This document shows, piece by piece, positions 1-35,799 of a stretch of DNA of 64,000 bases. The translations under genes were made by a program, and so were the position numbers. A model generated the notes under the pieces. It did not search any database, was not told where the DNA came from, and worked only from the letters and a program-made list of their open reading frames with translations. The stretch spans positions 38,599,691 to 38,663,690 of the forward strand of contig NC_063174.1 in the NCBI RefSeq assembly GCF_023159225.1. Direction: 5' to 3'. Origin of the DNA: Perognathus longimembris pacificus. Taxonomy: Eukaryota > Chordata > Mammalia > Rodentia > Heteromyidae. How positions within the stretch are numbered: the stretch's first letter is position 1; the number at the start of each line of letters is the position of its first letter.

Positions 1-347
1 AAAGTAAAATTCTTGAAACAACTTAGTCTTTTTTACATGGAATAACTATTGACAACATTATTACAAGATGCTACTTATTGTTCATAATTTGTTGTATTGG
101 AATATTTATTTTTGCTAAGAATTTATATTTTTATAATTTAAAAATTTATAAAAGAATAATTCAGGGATAAATACTTTTTATTTTCTCATCTTTTTTCAAC
201 TCAAAAATTTAAAGACAGGGTTTTTTCAGTGATATTTCTTAGAATTAGGCCACATTAATAATACTGTGAATCTGTGCTATACAATTTTTATGTCTATAAG
301 TTATAGAATTGTCACATGATTTTCTCAGATATAGCTTGCTTCTACAA

Positions 348-385
348 GGCAAGCACTCTACCACTAGACCATATTCCCAGCCCAG
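348..385 (-). mobile_element. ID-type SINE fragment
   Basis: Reverse complement of the tRNA-Ala-like ID head: CAAGCACTCTACCACTAG followed by the complement of GGGCTGGGAATATGG. Only about 40 bases remain. Confidence 0.6.
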
Positions 386-704
386 CTTGCTACTTCTAGA
401 GCTGAACTTTTTTGTTTGTTCATGAAGAAAAGTATTCAATGACTTTTTATAGATATGTTTTCTCCAGATAGACTTAGTTCCTTAGGCTATTTAATCTAGT
501 GCTTAGTACTTATTATCATTGTATGTAATCTGAGAGAATTATAGAGTTATGAATGGTGCATAAACACTTTAAAACCATTTAAATATGCATTAGTGCATTT
601 AGTTTAAAAGTGATTTATGCTAGTTCTGCTGACCATCTTCATGACTATATCTCTTTCTATACCACCATACACTGACTTTTTTACTTGGAAAAATTGTAGA
701 TTTT

Positions 705-946
705 AATTGGGAGTCAGTGGCTCAAGCCTGTAATCCTAGCTACTTAGGAGGCTGAGATCTAAGGATGGCAGTTTGAAGCCAGCCCAGGCAGGATAGTTCA
801 CAAGACTCATTTCTAATAAACAACCCCAAAAAAGGTGGAAGTAGAGCTGTACCTCAAGTGTTAGAATGCTAGCCTTGAGCAAAAGAAGCTCAAGGACAGT
901 GCCCAGGCCCTGAGTTCAAGCAGTAACACTGTCACACAAAAAATAA
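705..946 (+). mobile_element. B1-Geo dimeric SINE
   Basis: Left half is B1/7SL-like (TGTAATCCTAGCTACTTAGG, GGCTGAGATC); right half is the tRNA-like monomer with TAGCCTTGAGC and CCCTGAGTTCAAGC, then an A-rich tail. Diverged copy. Confidence 0.8.
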
Positions 947-1269
947 CTTGTATGTATATATGTATACTTTCACCTTTGAAACAGTGAGCAAACTTATGAA
1001 TTTAAAATTTTTACTTTGGTATTTTACCTAGAATCATACATAGTGTTTCCTGTTTCAGTAAAATTTCAGGGTTATTTATATGCTGCCTGCTGGGCGAACT
1101 TCTTGCCCAAAGTAATGTTCTGATATTATAGTTCTTAAATGTTTTGGTCTCAGAATCTCTTTTCACACTTAAAAATTATTGAAATATGCTATAAAATTTC
1201 TACCCATCAGTATTTACTGTGGTAGAAGGAAAATATTTCAAATGCTTGTTTTAAAATAATAATATATCC

Positions 1270-1372
1270 ATTGCACTTGTGATCCCAGTACTAGGGAGGT
1301 TGTTGCAGGAGGCTGACAAGTCAAAGCCAGCCTGGGCCACTTGGACCATGTCTTAACAAAACAAAATGAAAA
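1270..1372 (+). mobile_element. B1-like monomer SINE
   Basis: GTGATCCCAGTACTAGGGAG, then GGAGGCTGACAAGTCAAAGC and CCAGCCTGGGCCAC, ending in an A-rich tract. No right-hand monomer. Confidence 0.65.
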
Positions 1373-2770
1373 CAGTCCCAATATGTCCTTGAATTTTAAC
1401 ATAAATCACATATTAAAATAATGAAAAGAATGGCATTGTCTTACAGTTATGTAAATCTTACTGTCTTGCTAGTTAAAAGACTGAATCTGCATTCAGTTTG
1501 TTGTGGCATGTTGTTTTGCTTGAAATATAATTAAATTTTGACTCAGAGATACATGTTTGAAAATGAAAGATGTGTTTTAATAGACTTGTGTAACAATAGT
1601 AGATATTTTTCCTTGATCCTTCAGTAAAATTCAGCAAATGATAGTTTCTTCAAAGCTAGCTGTAATGTCGGATATCATCTGTAAATACTTGGAACTGCAT
1701 TATGCAAGCTCCATGTTCTTTCAATGGATCTTTTACAAAAGCATAATTTTGGAGCATTATTTATTGCTAATTTGGAAAACACTGGTTTACTTAGTAGCAG
1801 AGATCTTCCAAATGTTGACTTGTTTCATTATGCAATAATGATGTGCCTCAAAAGAGAAGTAACCACTGGGAAGCTACCATGTTATTTATGTGGCTACCAA
1901 CTTTGCCCAAATTCTAATTTTTGCTTGAAAGCCGTAATTTTATCATTGTCAGCAGATACTGCTACTTGTTTTCTTTGAAATAATGAGTTACTCTTATTTT
2001 TGAAAAATATCTGTTGAATTTGAATAATTTTATTCTTCAATAGCTGTTTGAGTCAAAATGGTATTCAAGAAAGAAAAGCCATCAATTGAACTTGTAGTTT
2101 AAGTGATTGCTCAAATGTTTTCCCTTACAACAAATGTTATATTTAGAATCTAACAGAATGCAGTTTTCTCATTTTGCCTTATTTCTATATGACATCAAAC
2201 AGGACTGTACTAAGAAGTTGAGATGGAATAGAACTTCATTAGCAACATTGTAACATGAAACAAATTGTTTTAGTCTGTGAAGTAGTGAAGAGTAGGGCCA
2301 TTTGGGGCTAGTACCTTGATTTGTACTCAGGCACCAACATTCTTACCCATTGTTGGCTTTTGTACCATCATTGCAGTTGTCAGCACAGTGAAAAGAGCAA
2401 ATGCCAGTGGGATTTTATTATGTGGAAAATTTTGATCTGAAAAACTTGAATGGAGTCTTGGGCTCTAGAGACCACATTTGAGGAATCATTGTTCTGAAGA
2501 CCACAGTGCCACTAGTAGCATCAGAAGTGTAGCTTCCCCTTGCAAGGAATGTTTCATGGTCCGAGCTTAGAACTACATGCAATCTGCATTTTGTGATGCT
2601 GATCCATTTGTATTAGTTTGCACAGCATTTTCATAGATATATTTCAATACATTGTGCAATGAAATAGGAAAAACTGTTAATACTTATTTTGTGAAGGTGG
2701 GAGAGGGGAAAATTTAAAATAAAAAATTTCATAAAAATATGTTACTAAGGAGTTTAGCATTATACTGTTA

Positions 2771-3193
2771 TGCCAAGTCGCAAAATGACCACCAAGAAGG
2801 CCACGGAGACTCAGACGTTCCGAAATGCAAAAGCAAGGCAAGGCTTTATTCAAGCGAGCTGCAACTCGGGCCTTGTCCTACCCACCGACACAGCGGAGGT
2901 TAGGAGGCAGCCTCGAGCTGCGATTACACAGGGCTTATAAAGGCAAAAAACAAAGTTACAGCAATCAGGTGTTTAAGCAAGCAAGATTAGGACACAGGTA
3001 CAAATCTGATTGGCTCAGGGCTCGAGGCATTCTGGGGGCAGTCAGAGTTAAGCATTCCCAGCGGTTAGAGTTCTAGACCGGCTGGGCCCTAATAAGCTTG
3101 TCCTGGGTTTGCTCACAGGGCCTGCTTATCTCAAGTTCACATGGTAAAGTGGGGTTCGCGTGGTAAAGTGGGGTCTGACTTCAAAGTCTGGCA
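2771..3193 (-). mobile_element. Solo LTR of an endogenous retrovirus, antisense to PCNX1
   Basis: Ends are a 5-bp inverted repeat TGCCA...TGGCA. Read on the minus strand it has, in order, a CCAAT box (complement of TGATTGGCT near 3008-3016), a TATA-like TTTATAAG near 2936-2943 and an AATAAA signal near 2845-2850, so U3-R-U5 order is preserved. A G+C-rich body stands out from the A+T-rich intron. No clear target duplication was seen at the two edges, and no internal retroviral sequence adjoins it. Family not identified. Confidence 0.75.
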
Positions 3194-3290
3194 CTTCAAT
3201 ACTAATTGTTGACTTTACCTAGAGACTTTCTAAAGTGATAAAGGTATATGTTATCTATATCCTATAGTTTCTTCCTCAGTTTTTTTTTAA

Positions 3291-26224
<22,934 letters not shown>

Positions 26225-29200
26225 GCTGGTGTTTCATAGCTGCGATTCCTTTCCCTCTTCTTTCCAAGACCATGGAAGAAAAGAGGGGAGTAAACAGAAG
26301 ATACCGATAGAGGTCACTTCTCTTCTCTGTGGGAGACTTGAGAACAGTGGCTTGGTAAAAGCCTCTCCTCACCCTTCACCCAGACTCCTTCACTGTCTCC
26401 ATCTCCAAATAAAGCTGAAATATTTTTTTAAGTTAGATGCTGAAAAAAAATTTTGCATGAAAGGCAAAGTTCTGTTAAAATACATCTTTAAAAAGGTTTT
26501 CCTATGCATTGCCGATGCTTTAAATCAACACTCTTTATTTCTAAACTATGATCTCATATTTTTATAATTTCTTTGCCAAAAATAATTGCCATGTTGTATC
26601 TTAGAACATAAAATCCATTGACCTTTGATTTTTACAAACAGACTCATTGAAAGTATTCAGTTTGACACATAGCAGTGTAAAGTTTAATGTATATTAAGAG
26701 ATGATGAACAGACATAGATGTATCTTATTCCTTGAGCTCTAAAAACTTTAATGAAAAAAACTGCACTAATTTTTTTACAATGCACTAAACCTGAGCTTTC
26801 TCAGAACATTTATTTATATATAAAAATAAAATACCATTATTTAAATTGCCTTTGGGATTAACCCTTCCCTTTCCTGATAAACATAGTAAAAGCAGGGACT
26901 ATACTCTTTGTTTTTCTGTTAGTAGTCTATACTTCACACCAGTGCGTTGGATGTGATCTTTAAGATGAATTCAGTCTCAAGACATACATAGCTTCACCTT
27001 TGGCATTTCTTGGAGCCAGTGGTCAGTGGATTGGCCATGTGAACACTACTGCCAGCTCCTGTGTCCACATCTCAGATGGGTTCATCACTGTGTGCCCTTT
27101 GCTTTCTCTCTCGGCACAAGCTCTGCTGGAGTCTGTTCTGGAAAGAAAATGCTTTTGCTTTTCAAAGAAGATAAACATCCAGGAGTTTAAAGATAGGACT
27201 GATTGCCTTTTATTTTAAAAGATACTAGCTTTTGAAATTATTCACCATGAAGGTCAGTTTCTCAAGTAAACCTTTTTTTCCAAACAAAATTATCCAAAAG
27301 GTGCAGTTCTTACCATTATATCCCTCTTTAATAACTTTGCTTCTTGTTCTCCCCTCTTCTTTTTCTATTACTTGAATTTTATTTCCTGTAATTTATACTG
27401 TATACCTGTAATTTGAAATATTTATAACTGTGAAATTGACTTAGTTCCTATGTTGTCTCAAAAATTATATTGTTTTTTTTCTTAAGCATGTATTCAGGGA
27501 ACAGATTTATAGTTGGGCTACATGGGAACTGCAATTTAGGTTTAATTTGCAACGTTCAGCATTTTTCAAATTCTTCAGAAAATTTCCTTTTTATTTGATA
27601 CTCCAAGAAAATTGCCTATCTTCTCTGAGCATTTTGGAACAACCACCTTTCTTCCCACTGTGAACAGATAGTAAAAAAGAAACAGGTAAAATTAATTTTG
27701 ACTTATAAACAAAGTATTCCATTTCTACATATGGCACTAACCATATTTCAAGTATTTCGTAGTTACTTGTGTGTAGTAGCTACTGTGTTAGACCTCACAG
27801 ATTTGCAGTGTTATTTGATGAGGTTTTCAGGAGAGAAGTGTTTTGTTTTTTTCTAATTCTGATATAAGTCTCACAGTTTAACATAATGTTATGGTAGAGG
27901 AATGAAAGCTGTGAAAGTAAACTGTAGTGCAAAATCTTTATTTCCACTTCAAAACTTTTTATTTTCCCTCTTCTCAGTTGTGGACTCAGTTGTGAAACTT
28001 GTGGACATTCAGAACCCAATGTGCCTTGTGTTGACATTTCCATAGACTTCACACTTTGCAAATTTTACTGTTTAAAATGAGTTCCTGAGCCCTTAAACAA
28101 AGATATTCTTTCTAAGTTGACCATTTTACAGTGTATTTTCCTACTGTTACTATATTCTGCATTTGCCTCATTCAGGCAAAACTGTAGTGAACTGTAAGTT
28201 CAGAGTTGTTGGGTTATTTTTTTTTTCTAAAACTGAACATATGCTCTGCTTGTATCTGTGTTTTAAATCTCCTCAAAAGACTATGTCCCCTGCCTCTGTT
28301 CCCTTTGTGAAATGAATATGATCTTTTCATAGTTGTTGCCTAGATGGAAAGATAAATGGAGGCTTTTCAAAATCTTAGATGGAAGATAATTGATTTTCCA
28401 ACACAGAAAAAGGGAAAAAAATGAATGTTAGATGATTCAATCAGAAGGGCTGGAATTTTTTTTTATTCCTTGCTCCTCTCCTCCTAAAACTTTGTTATAC
28501 ATATCATGTACTCTGCAAAGTCAGATTTCATAAAAATTTCGTATAGAACTTACATAGCAAGTCTTAATTTAGGATAGCAATTGATGGGCATCTTTCTTGA
28601 AACAAGTTAGCTTTTGTTACCACATAACTTTTTAAAATTTTTCTAAATTAGGAACTCCTAAAAAAAAAAAAAGCCCTGTTATTTTTTGAGTCTAAAACTG
28701 GTGTCTTAAAGTCATACTACTTTTCTAGTTATAGCAAAGGAAGTGATGATAATTAGAGAAAGATCCATGTCTTTAGACTATATTAATCTAAATTAATGGA
28801 AGTTTTTTATTCCTATAAAATTAGAAATGGATCACAAAAGTTTTCTGCTTAACTTTTTTCCTTAAAGTATAAAACTTCCACGTACAATAGTATTTTTAGT
28901 TCATAATTGCCAAAATTTTCAGAGTTCTATAATTTGCAAATAAAAAAATACATGATTGAAACTATCTTTTTTTATTGACGTCCTTTAAGAGTTACATGAT
29001 CGAAATAATTGATTTTTCTCTTTCTTCTTCCTACATCCCCCATTTGAGAGGGCAGATCTGAAGTGGCCTCTTAAAATATTTTGCTCTTACTCAGTGGCAA
29101 AACTATAACATTTTATAACACTAAATTTTTGCTTAATCTTCTAAGACCTTGGTGTGATCTCTTTCTGCACCATTTTCAGCACTTGATGAAAACTCAGATG

Positions 29201-31297
29201 TTGAATTTTTCTAAAGAGCTTTAATTTTTCCAAGAATCTAAATTAACATAATGTGCTAGTATTAATGGGACATAGGAAAGAAGTGTTGATGCTGTATGTA
29301 TGTTTTTAAAGATAAGATGACATTAATTACCTTTTAGGAAAACGTAAGTGTGAATGAATTTCCGTTACTAGAGGATTAAATTCCATTAGATTTGAAGTGC
29401 ATTGAAAAATACTTCAACTATATCTGAAATAGTTCTTCTGATATCTGACAATATTTCTATCTTGAAAAGTGTATGGGAAATTACTCTAGATACCAGATGT
29501 CAAGCAATGAAAATAGGAGTTTTTATTTTAAAAAAAACAACAACTATAGTTTTTATAGGAACTATAGCTCATTACGAAGGTGTATTTTTCTTTCAAGATT
29601 AGAGTGTTTTTCCATCTCTTTTCAAGATGTAAAATACAGCTTCACATCTAAGCAAGGGTAACTTTGCCTTAATAAATTTCTACTTGGCTTCTAAGCAGTA
29701 TCCTTCTGCCTCTGCTTTGAAAGTCTTTATTCAGTGGATTGCTGTATTAAGCCATACACCCAGAACTGGATCTTTTAAATTTAAATTTGGAACAGCATCT
29801 AAAATGGTCTCCTTATTCGAGCTACCTTTCAGGCATTCTTCATCCTGAATAAATGTATGACTTGAGAAGAAAAATAATAGTAGAATGTGAGAATTCTTTG
29901 AATTTATGTTTACCACCTACTAAAGTAAAAACTGCTGTCCAGTTTGTTTATTGACTTTGTATTTAATTAGTTATTTGCAAGTATAAATGAATCTCTGAGG
30001 TTTTTCTTTTGCTTGTAAGTCTTCAGTATTTTCATTCTTTTTTGTAGTATAGTGTATTCATATAAAGTTCCTTCTGACACAAACTCAGTTGATTTTTTTT
30101 TCTTTATGGTGATGTCTTTCTCAAGATGAAGTTTTCTTTTAAGATGATGTTTAAGTAGGATGTCAGATTCTTTATTTTATTATATAGGTTTTAACTTCCA
30201 GATGAGTGGCGACAGTGTCAATCAAAGTCCAATCTGTTAATGGAATTTGAACTTTTCTCTTTCAGTCTTACATGGATATTGAGTTTTATTGGTCAGAGGA
30301 AAGAGGAAAATTAGGTTCTACCATGTATTTAGGCAGCTTTAAATTTTAATCATATATTGGATAAGTATGATTTTCTTAATGTAGTACCTCTTTCCTTCTA
30401 TGTTTTTTTAACATAGTCCCTATTTCCTTTTATTTTCAAACTGATCTAATTGATAAACATCTAGCCTTTTCATTTCAAACTTGTTAAATGTTTAGAAATT
30501 CAATTGGAAAGGAATTTATTACTATAAAACCAGTGTGGTAGGATGACTAGCATATTACTTTTGCTTGGAACCAGAAACAAATTGTCTGTCAAATTACCGT
30601 ACTAGAGTCATCTGTTAAGAATTATGTATAATCAGAATTTATCTTTATAGCCCTAAGCTAGCTATTCTTTCTTAGGGTAAATAATTCATGATCTGCCATT
30701 TGTGGGATCAACCCAGCACTGGGGGAAATTGGAACTGTTTGTCACTGCAGTATTGTATGACAACTTTGTTCTAAGGTTCAGACCTATTATATAGGGTTAT
30801 ACCTTTTTTTTTCATGCTTCAGCTCTGCACGTGACAGTTTATGGTTCAGTGGAGCCAAGCTAGAAGGTGATACAGCTAAACTTCTGTGTGTCATCTGCAC
30901 AGGCAAAGGGACACCCACCCTAGAATTCAGAACAGAAAAGTAGAGGAGGGATGGTGGCTCCAGATGACTTGGGTTTTGTGTACTTGTGACTCAACAAAAA
31001 AAATTTATATATGAAGCTTGATTCTACAACCAAAATAACAAGAGAAGGGTCACGTCTCATTCTTTTAAAAAGCTTATAGTTTAAGTAAAAGTAAATTGTA
31101 AAAATGGATTATGTTAACCCTAAACAAGTCTGGCAATGAGCTCTGCATGAGGAAATGGAAGGGAGAATATTGAAAATAATTCTAGAAGAGTGGATATGGA
31201 GGAAGGAAAACGGGTTTCCCTTTTCTGATCATGAGCTCTGAAAAGGATTCATTGCCTTTACCAGCATTTCAGTGTAAATGTTAAGAATATAAGTACT

Positions 31298-31339
31298 TGT
31301 GTGTGTGCGCGTGTGCGTGTGTGTATGTGTGTGAGTGTA
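31298..31339. repeat. Imperfect (GT)n microsatellite
   Basis: GT units with GCGC and A interruptions, in the presumed 3' UTR. Confidence 0.85.
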
Positions 31340-31383
31340 TTATTCTAAACAGCCTGTAAATATTGTAGTTGTTTAAAATGGAA

Positions 31384-31463
31384 AATAAAAGCTGCAAGGT
31401 TTTTGGCAAATATATTGCATCAGATACACAGTATTGACCATGGATAAGAACACAGGAAATAAA
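31384..31463 (+). terminator. Candidate distal poly(A) signals of PCNX1
   Basis: Two AATAAA hexamers (31384-31389 and 31458-31463), with a T-rich tract after the second (TTTGTTTTTC). A TGTAAATA Pumilio-like site lies just upstream. They stand at the edge between the transposon-free block and SINE-rich intergenic DNA. Confidence 0.55.
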
Positions 31464-31605
31464 TTTGTTTTTCATTTTGCCTACCGTTCATTTTTGTCAA
31501 ATTTTAAAAATCCATTAAGTTCTGTGTGACATATTCTTAAAACAGACTTGATTCTGAAGTAAACTTAGATGAGAATTGTACCCATGTTAAAAGATCTCCC
31601 TCCCA

Positions 31606-31813
31606 GGGGCTGGGGATATAGCCTAGTGGCAAGAGTGCCTGCCTCGGATACACGAGGCCCTAGGTTCGATTCCCCAGCACCACATATACAGAAAACGGCC
31701 AGAAGCGGCGCTGTGGCTCAAGTGGCAGAGTGCTAGCCTTGAGCGGGAAGAAGCCAGGGACAGTGCTCAGGCCCTGAGTCCAAGGCCCAGGACTGGCAAA
31801 AAAAAAAAAAAAA
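31606..31813 (+). mobile_element. IDL-Geo dimeric SINE, young copy
   Basis: Nearly identical to the 4531 copy, sharing CGGATACACGAGGCCC, GAAAACGGCCAGAAGCGG and GAGCGGGAAGAAGCC. Flanked by aaaagatctccctccca (31589-31605) and the same 17-mer with one change (31814-31830). Confidence 0.93.
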
Positions 31814-31830
31814 AAAAGATCTCCTTCCCA

Positions 31831-34163
31831 AAGGTTTACATCTTTTAAATTTATTTTAATACTACATATTAGTAATACATTATTAAATGAAACATTAGAA
31901 TGGTAAAAAAAATCTGTGTGTCCAGTTTCTGCACAGAAGGGAAGAACATTTGGATTGTTCTTTGTGTGACTTTGTATACTTAAAGATCCAAACTGATGTA
32001 CAATCAGAATGGTCATACTCTTAAGCCATTTTTAGATCCTTGATGCATCCTTTCTAACTATTCCTTAGTAACTAATAGAACTGGCAGGACACAAACAACC
32101 TGATATCCCTTCCCGATCACAGTGACATAACTGCAAACAGAGCCGTATGGAGTCTTAAAGGATAGTACTTCTCTCTAGCAACCAATAACACACTGGATAA
32201 ATGAAACCCTCTAAGAAAGAAGTTCCTTGCATGGGAGTGAGTTCAGATCATCTTAGGGTCAAAAAGTCAAGTTCCCATAAAACCTTTTCCTTATTCTTAA
32301 AACACAGTTTACTTAGGATTTTTCTCCTTATAGAATACAAACATGTTGTGCCAGCTGTAGTCAGTGCATCTTACCCAGGTAAGTGAGTTTCCCTTGAGTT
32401 AGAGGCACCTTGAAAGGACACAACTAAAAGGCAGCTTCTGTTTATTAGATTAGTACTTAGGATGTGAAATATTTATTTTCTCCCTTTCCTTTGTGCTTTT
32501 GAAAGACTACTAAATGTAATTAATGTCATACTTTGAAAAAAATACATGTAATTTGATTTATGAGGGTCCTCGGTTATGTTATAATTTCCCAAGGTAGCCA
32601 TTAACATCAAGTGACTAAAGATGAATTTGTCTGGTCTGGAAGACTTTAAAGAGACTGTTCAGTTTCAGTGCCCTGTGAGCTAAACTGTGCCAAAGGGAAA
32701 GGTCACCTTGAATCCAGAGTTCTTTTTGCTTCTGAAGACGTTGTTATAGATACATAAAGAAATGTCCATCTAAGAATACTCGAGGTTTCACCCTGTGGCT
32801 CACACCTGTAATCATAGCTACTTGGGAGGCAGTGATGTGGTTCTGGGCCAGCCTGAAGGGAAATTCCCAAAACACTTTCTCAACAGAAAAGACCTGGGCA
32901 TAGTGGGATGCCATGTCATACCAGTTATGTTGGGAAATGTAAATAAGGAAGATTGTAGTCCACTCTGGCCCAGCCAGAAAACAAGACCATATCTCAAAAA
33001 TAGCTAGAGTAGAAAGGACTAGAGGCATGGCTTCAGTGGTAGAGAGTGCCTGCCTACAAGCATAAACCCCTGAAGTCAGTCTCCAGTACCACCAAGAAAA
33101 ATGCTCCAGATCTCTGGTGGAAGAAAATACTGACATGGTTTTGTCAGAGTCAGTATTGAGAATAGTGCTATTAAGTCGTAGTGAGTGGAGAACTTTACTG
33201 TCACTTCACTTAACAGTTTGTTGTGTACCAATAATGCAATATTCCACAAATGTCACAGTGTTCAATTGTCTAAGGTGCGCCTTTCCACAAAGTGCACATT
33301 TCTCTAGCTTTGAAACATAGGAGCAATGCCTTCGGTACGTTTACAATATGAACAATGCTTAATGAGTTCTGTAACAGTTTACTTGGGATCCTTACAAATG
33401 GAAAGAAGTGATCAGTTCACTGGAAGAGAACCTGGATTCACTACAGACTGAAAAAGATGAGCCTTTCCATCTTGGTTTGTTCAAATGACTCTGGCTTTGT
33501 GTATCTAATTTTCTCCATGCCCTCCTTGTGTGCAATCTTGCTGTGCAGTAAGAGCCAGCTTGGGGGCAGTTCTGGACCTCACTACATATCTTCATCATTT
33601 AGAACAAGAACAATGAGTTTCTGATACTTTTCCTCTGTTTGTATAGCCTCAGCACATTTCCCCCGTGTCTTGTGAAATGTGACATATGCAGAATCTGTAA
33701 CTTGTGATGACCTCATTTTTCTCAAGCAATTGGTGGCAAGAGAAATAGAATGACCATCTTTGGTTCTGGCACATCTGAGCCCTGCTGAGTGGAATCCATT
33801 CCCGTCCCATCATGTCTGATTGCTACACAGCACAAGGAGTGGATGACAATGTCCCAGCATAAGTCTGAATAACTTTCCAGGTCTCAAGAAACAAATCTAC
33901 AACAGAATGCCAGCAGAAACTGAGGTGGCCATAAGTTCAGACATTTGCCCTCATTTTTTAGGTCTTAATTCAGGACACTTAAGCTTTTATCCATGTTAAT
34001 TATTTCCTTCCTTGAATAATTAGAAAAGAGTACCAGTGAGACAAAGTGGAGCTAGAATTCTTTAAGGAAGGACTATTCTCATTTTCTATTCCTTTTTTGA
34101 ATTAAGTTTTTCTAGGAGTACAATTTTCAATTTTTTGTTTTATGTCAGGACGCCTTTACAGTT
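31831..34163. other. Intergenic DNA after PCNX1
   Basis: One composite B1/ID SINE at 32788-33103; otherwise no gene or repeat recognised. Open frames are short and without splice support. Confidence 0.6.
32788..33103 (+). mobile_element. Composite SINE: two B1-like units and an ID-like end
   Basis: First unit CTGTGGCTCACACCTGTAAT and CTACTTGGGAGG; second unit CCTGGGCATAGTGGGATG with CACTCTGGCCCAGCC; third part GGCATGGCTTCAGTGGTAG, GTGCCTGCCTACAAGC, CCAGTACCACC. A three-part arrangement unlike the B1-Geo dimers. Confidence 0.55.
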
Positions 34164-34178
34164 TCAAAAGTTACTGAG

Positions 34179-34380
34179 GGCTGGGAATATGGCCTAGTGG
34201 TAAAAGTGCTCGCCGCGTGTATACACGAATCCCTGGGTTCAATTCCTCAGCACCACGTAAACAGAAAAAGCCGGAAGTGGCGCTGTGGCTCAAGTGGCAG
34301 AGTGCTAGCCTTGAGCAAAAAGAAGCCAGGGACAGTGCTCAGGCCCTGAGTCCAAGGCCCAGGACTGGCAAAAAAATGAA
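34179..34380 (+). mobile_element. IDL-Geo dimeric SINE
   Basis: Full dimer; duplication tcaaaagttactgag (34164-34178) against tcaaaagttcctgag (34381-34395), one change. Confidence 0.92.
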
Positions 34381-34884
34381 TCAAAAGTTCCTGAGGGACC
34401 ATAAAAGAGTTTGTATGATTTATATTTACACAGCAATTACATTAGGTATTATATTTCTAGCCAAGTAAGTAGATACTGACATTTTAACTTGGAAAATAAT
34501 GCTTCAAGTCAAAAACTGCCAGTGATGTTTCATATTTTAGCTGAAGTATGTGAAGAAAACGTAGCTTCTCTCTCTTCTCACTTTCTTCCTCACTTCCTCC
34601 CGTTGCCTCTCCCTTCTGCTCTCCTCCCCCTCCACTCTCCTTTTCTGTTGTCCTCCTGCCATCCAAAGCAGGCCTAGAACAAAAGAGCAGAGAGGCCTGA
34701 AGAAAAGTTGAGATAATCAAGCATCTTCCCATACTGATACTATGCTAGAATTTGACAAATAGCATCTTAAATTTAATTACAACATGAACTCCCACGTGTC
34801 CTGAATTAAAATTTCTTGGTTTGTTATACGTAGAGTATATTGCTTTCACCAGTGCATGATTTATTAATTGTTCAGAAAATACTC

Positions 34885-35078
34885 TGGGGATATGGCCTAG
34901 TGGCAAGAGTGCCTGCCTCATATACATGAGGCCCTGGGTTCGATTCCCCAGCACCACATATACAGAAAATGGCCAGAAGTGGCGCTGTGGCTCAAGTGGC
35001 AGAGTGCTAGCCTTGAGCAAAAAGAAGCCAGGGACAGTGCTCAGGCCCTGAGTCCAAGCCCAGGACTGGCAAAAAAAA
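34885..35078 (+). mobile_element. IDL-Geo dimeric SINE, slightly 5'-shortened
   Basis: Lacks the first few bases of the family head but has a perfect 11-bp duplication agaaaatactc at 34874-34884 and 35079-35089, so the shortening took place at insertion. Confidence 0.92.
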
Positions 35079-35584
35079 AGAAAATACTCATTCCCTTAGT
35101 TATTCAGATATTCTAAAGGTTGATGTTTTACTCTACAGTATTCTTAAATCACATTGTTGTATATTGATTTAATTTGGTACACCATTAGGAGGAAGCTATA
35201 AGGCTTTATGGCAAATACCAGTTTTCTAAAAATTTAACTTTTTGCTTAAAGGCATAAACTATTACTGGCAGCAAATATTGTCAGTTTTTCTAGAAGCAAC
35301 AAGCTAACTCCATTTTAAAGAACATCTATTAAACTGAACCCTGAATCATACTTTGTCTCTTAGTCATTGAGGTAAAAATGGCATGCTGTGAAAAAAGTGA
35401 CTAGCTCAGCTCATAACTCATTTATAGACTTTTGAGACTACATGTGTTTGGTAAGGTTGTAGAAATGCTTTGTGTGTACTTCCCATTTTATTCCCTGGGA
35501 TATTGAAAAGATTGATTCTAAACAGGATTTAGTAAGATTAGTCATTTTTACTAGTTCATTACAGACTTTGTTAGGTGAAATTGG

Positions 35585-35770
35585 TTTAACCAGGTTGAAC
35601 ATCCTTAGTGGGGAGAGTCAGGTTCCCATGGTGGCTAAAACAGATTGGAATTTCAGATTTTTGACTTAGGGATACTCATTCCTGGGAACATTCCCAAATC
35701 CAAAATCAGAATCCAGAATCATCTTGATCCTGAGCATTTGGGTGAGAACCACTCAATCTCTGCTATAGTT
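35585..35770. mobile_element. Possible old TcMar-Tigger-type DNA transposon relic
   Basis: AGGTTGAACATCCTTAGTGG and CAGATTTTTGACTTAGGG, with AAATCCAAAATCAGAATCC, resemble the GAGCATCCCTAATCC / GGATTTTTGGATTAGGG pattern of a known mammalian DNA transposon group. Strongly diverged. Confidence 0.35.
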
Positions 35771-35799
35771 TGAGGTGTGTGCCATTGCTCCTGCACAAT

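Larger units (their letters stand above)
26225..31480 (+). other. PCNX1: Probable PCNX1 3' UTR
   Basis: About 5.25 kb after the stop codon without a recognisable SINE, LINE or LTR, although elements occur every 1-2 kb on both sides. It is A+T-rich with many oligo-T and oligo-A runs. Candidate poly(A) signals AATAAA lie at 26408-26413, 26825-26830, 31384-31389 and 31458-31463; the last pair would end the longest form just before the first downstream SINE at 31606. An AU-rich nonamer (TTATTTATA) is at 26810-26818 and a Pumilio-type TGTAAATA at 31355-31362. The long UTR fits what is known of mammalian PCNX1 transcripts, but the exact end is inferred. Confidence 0.75.

Noticed and set aside
1638..1978. 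Overlapping small frames in the first intron
   Set aside because: No splice sites in phase with PCNX1 and no recognised domain; not part of the pecanex protein.
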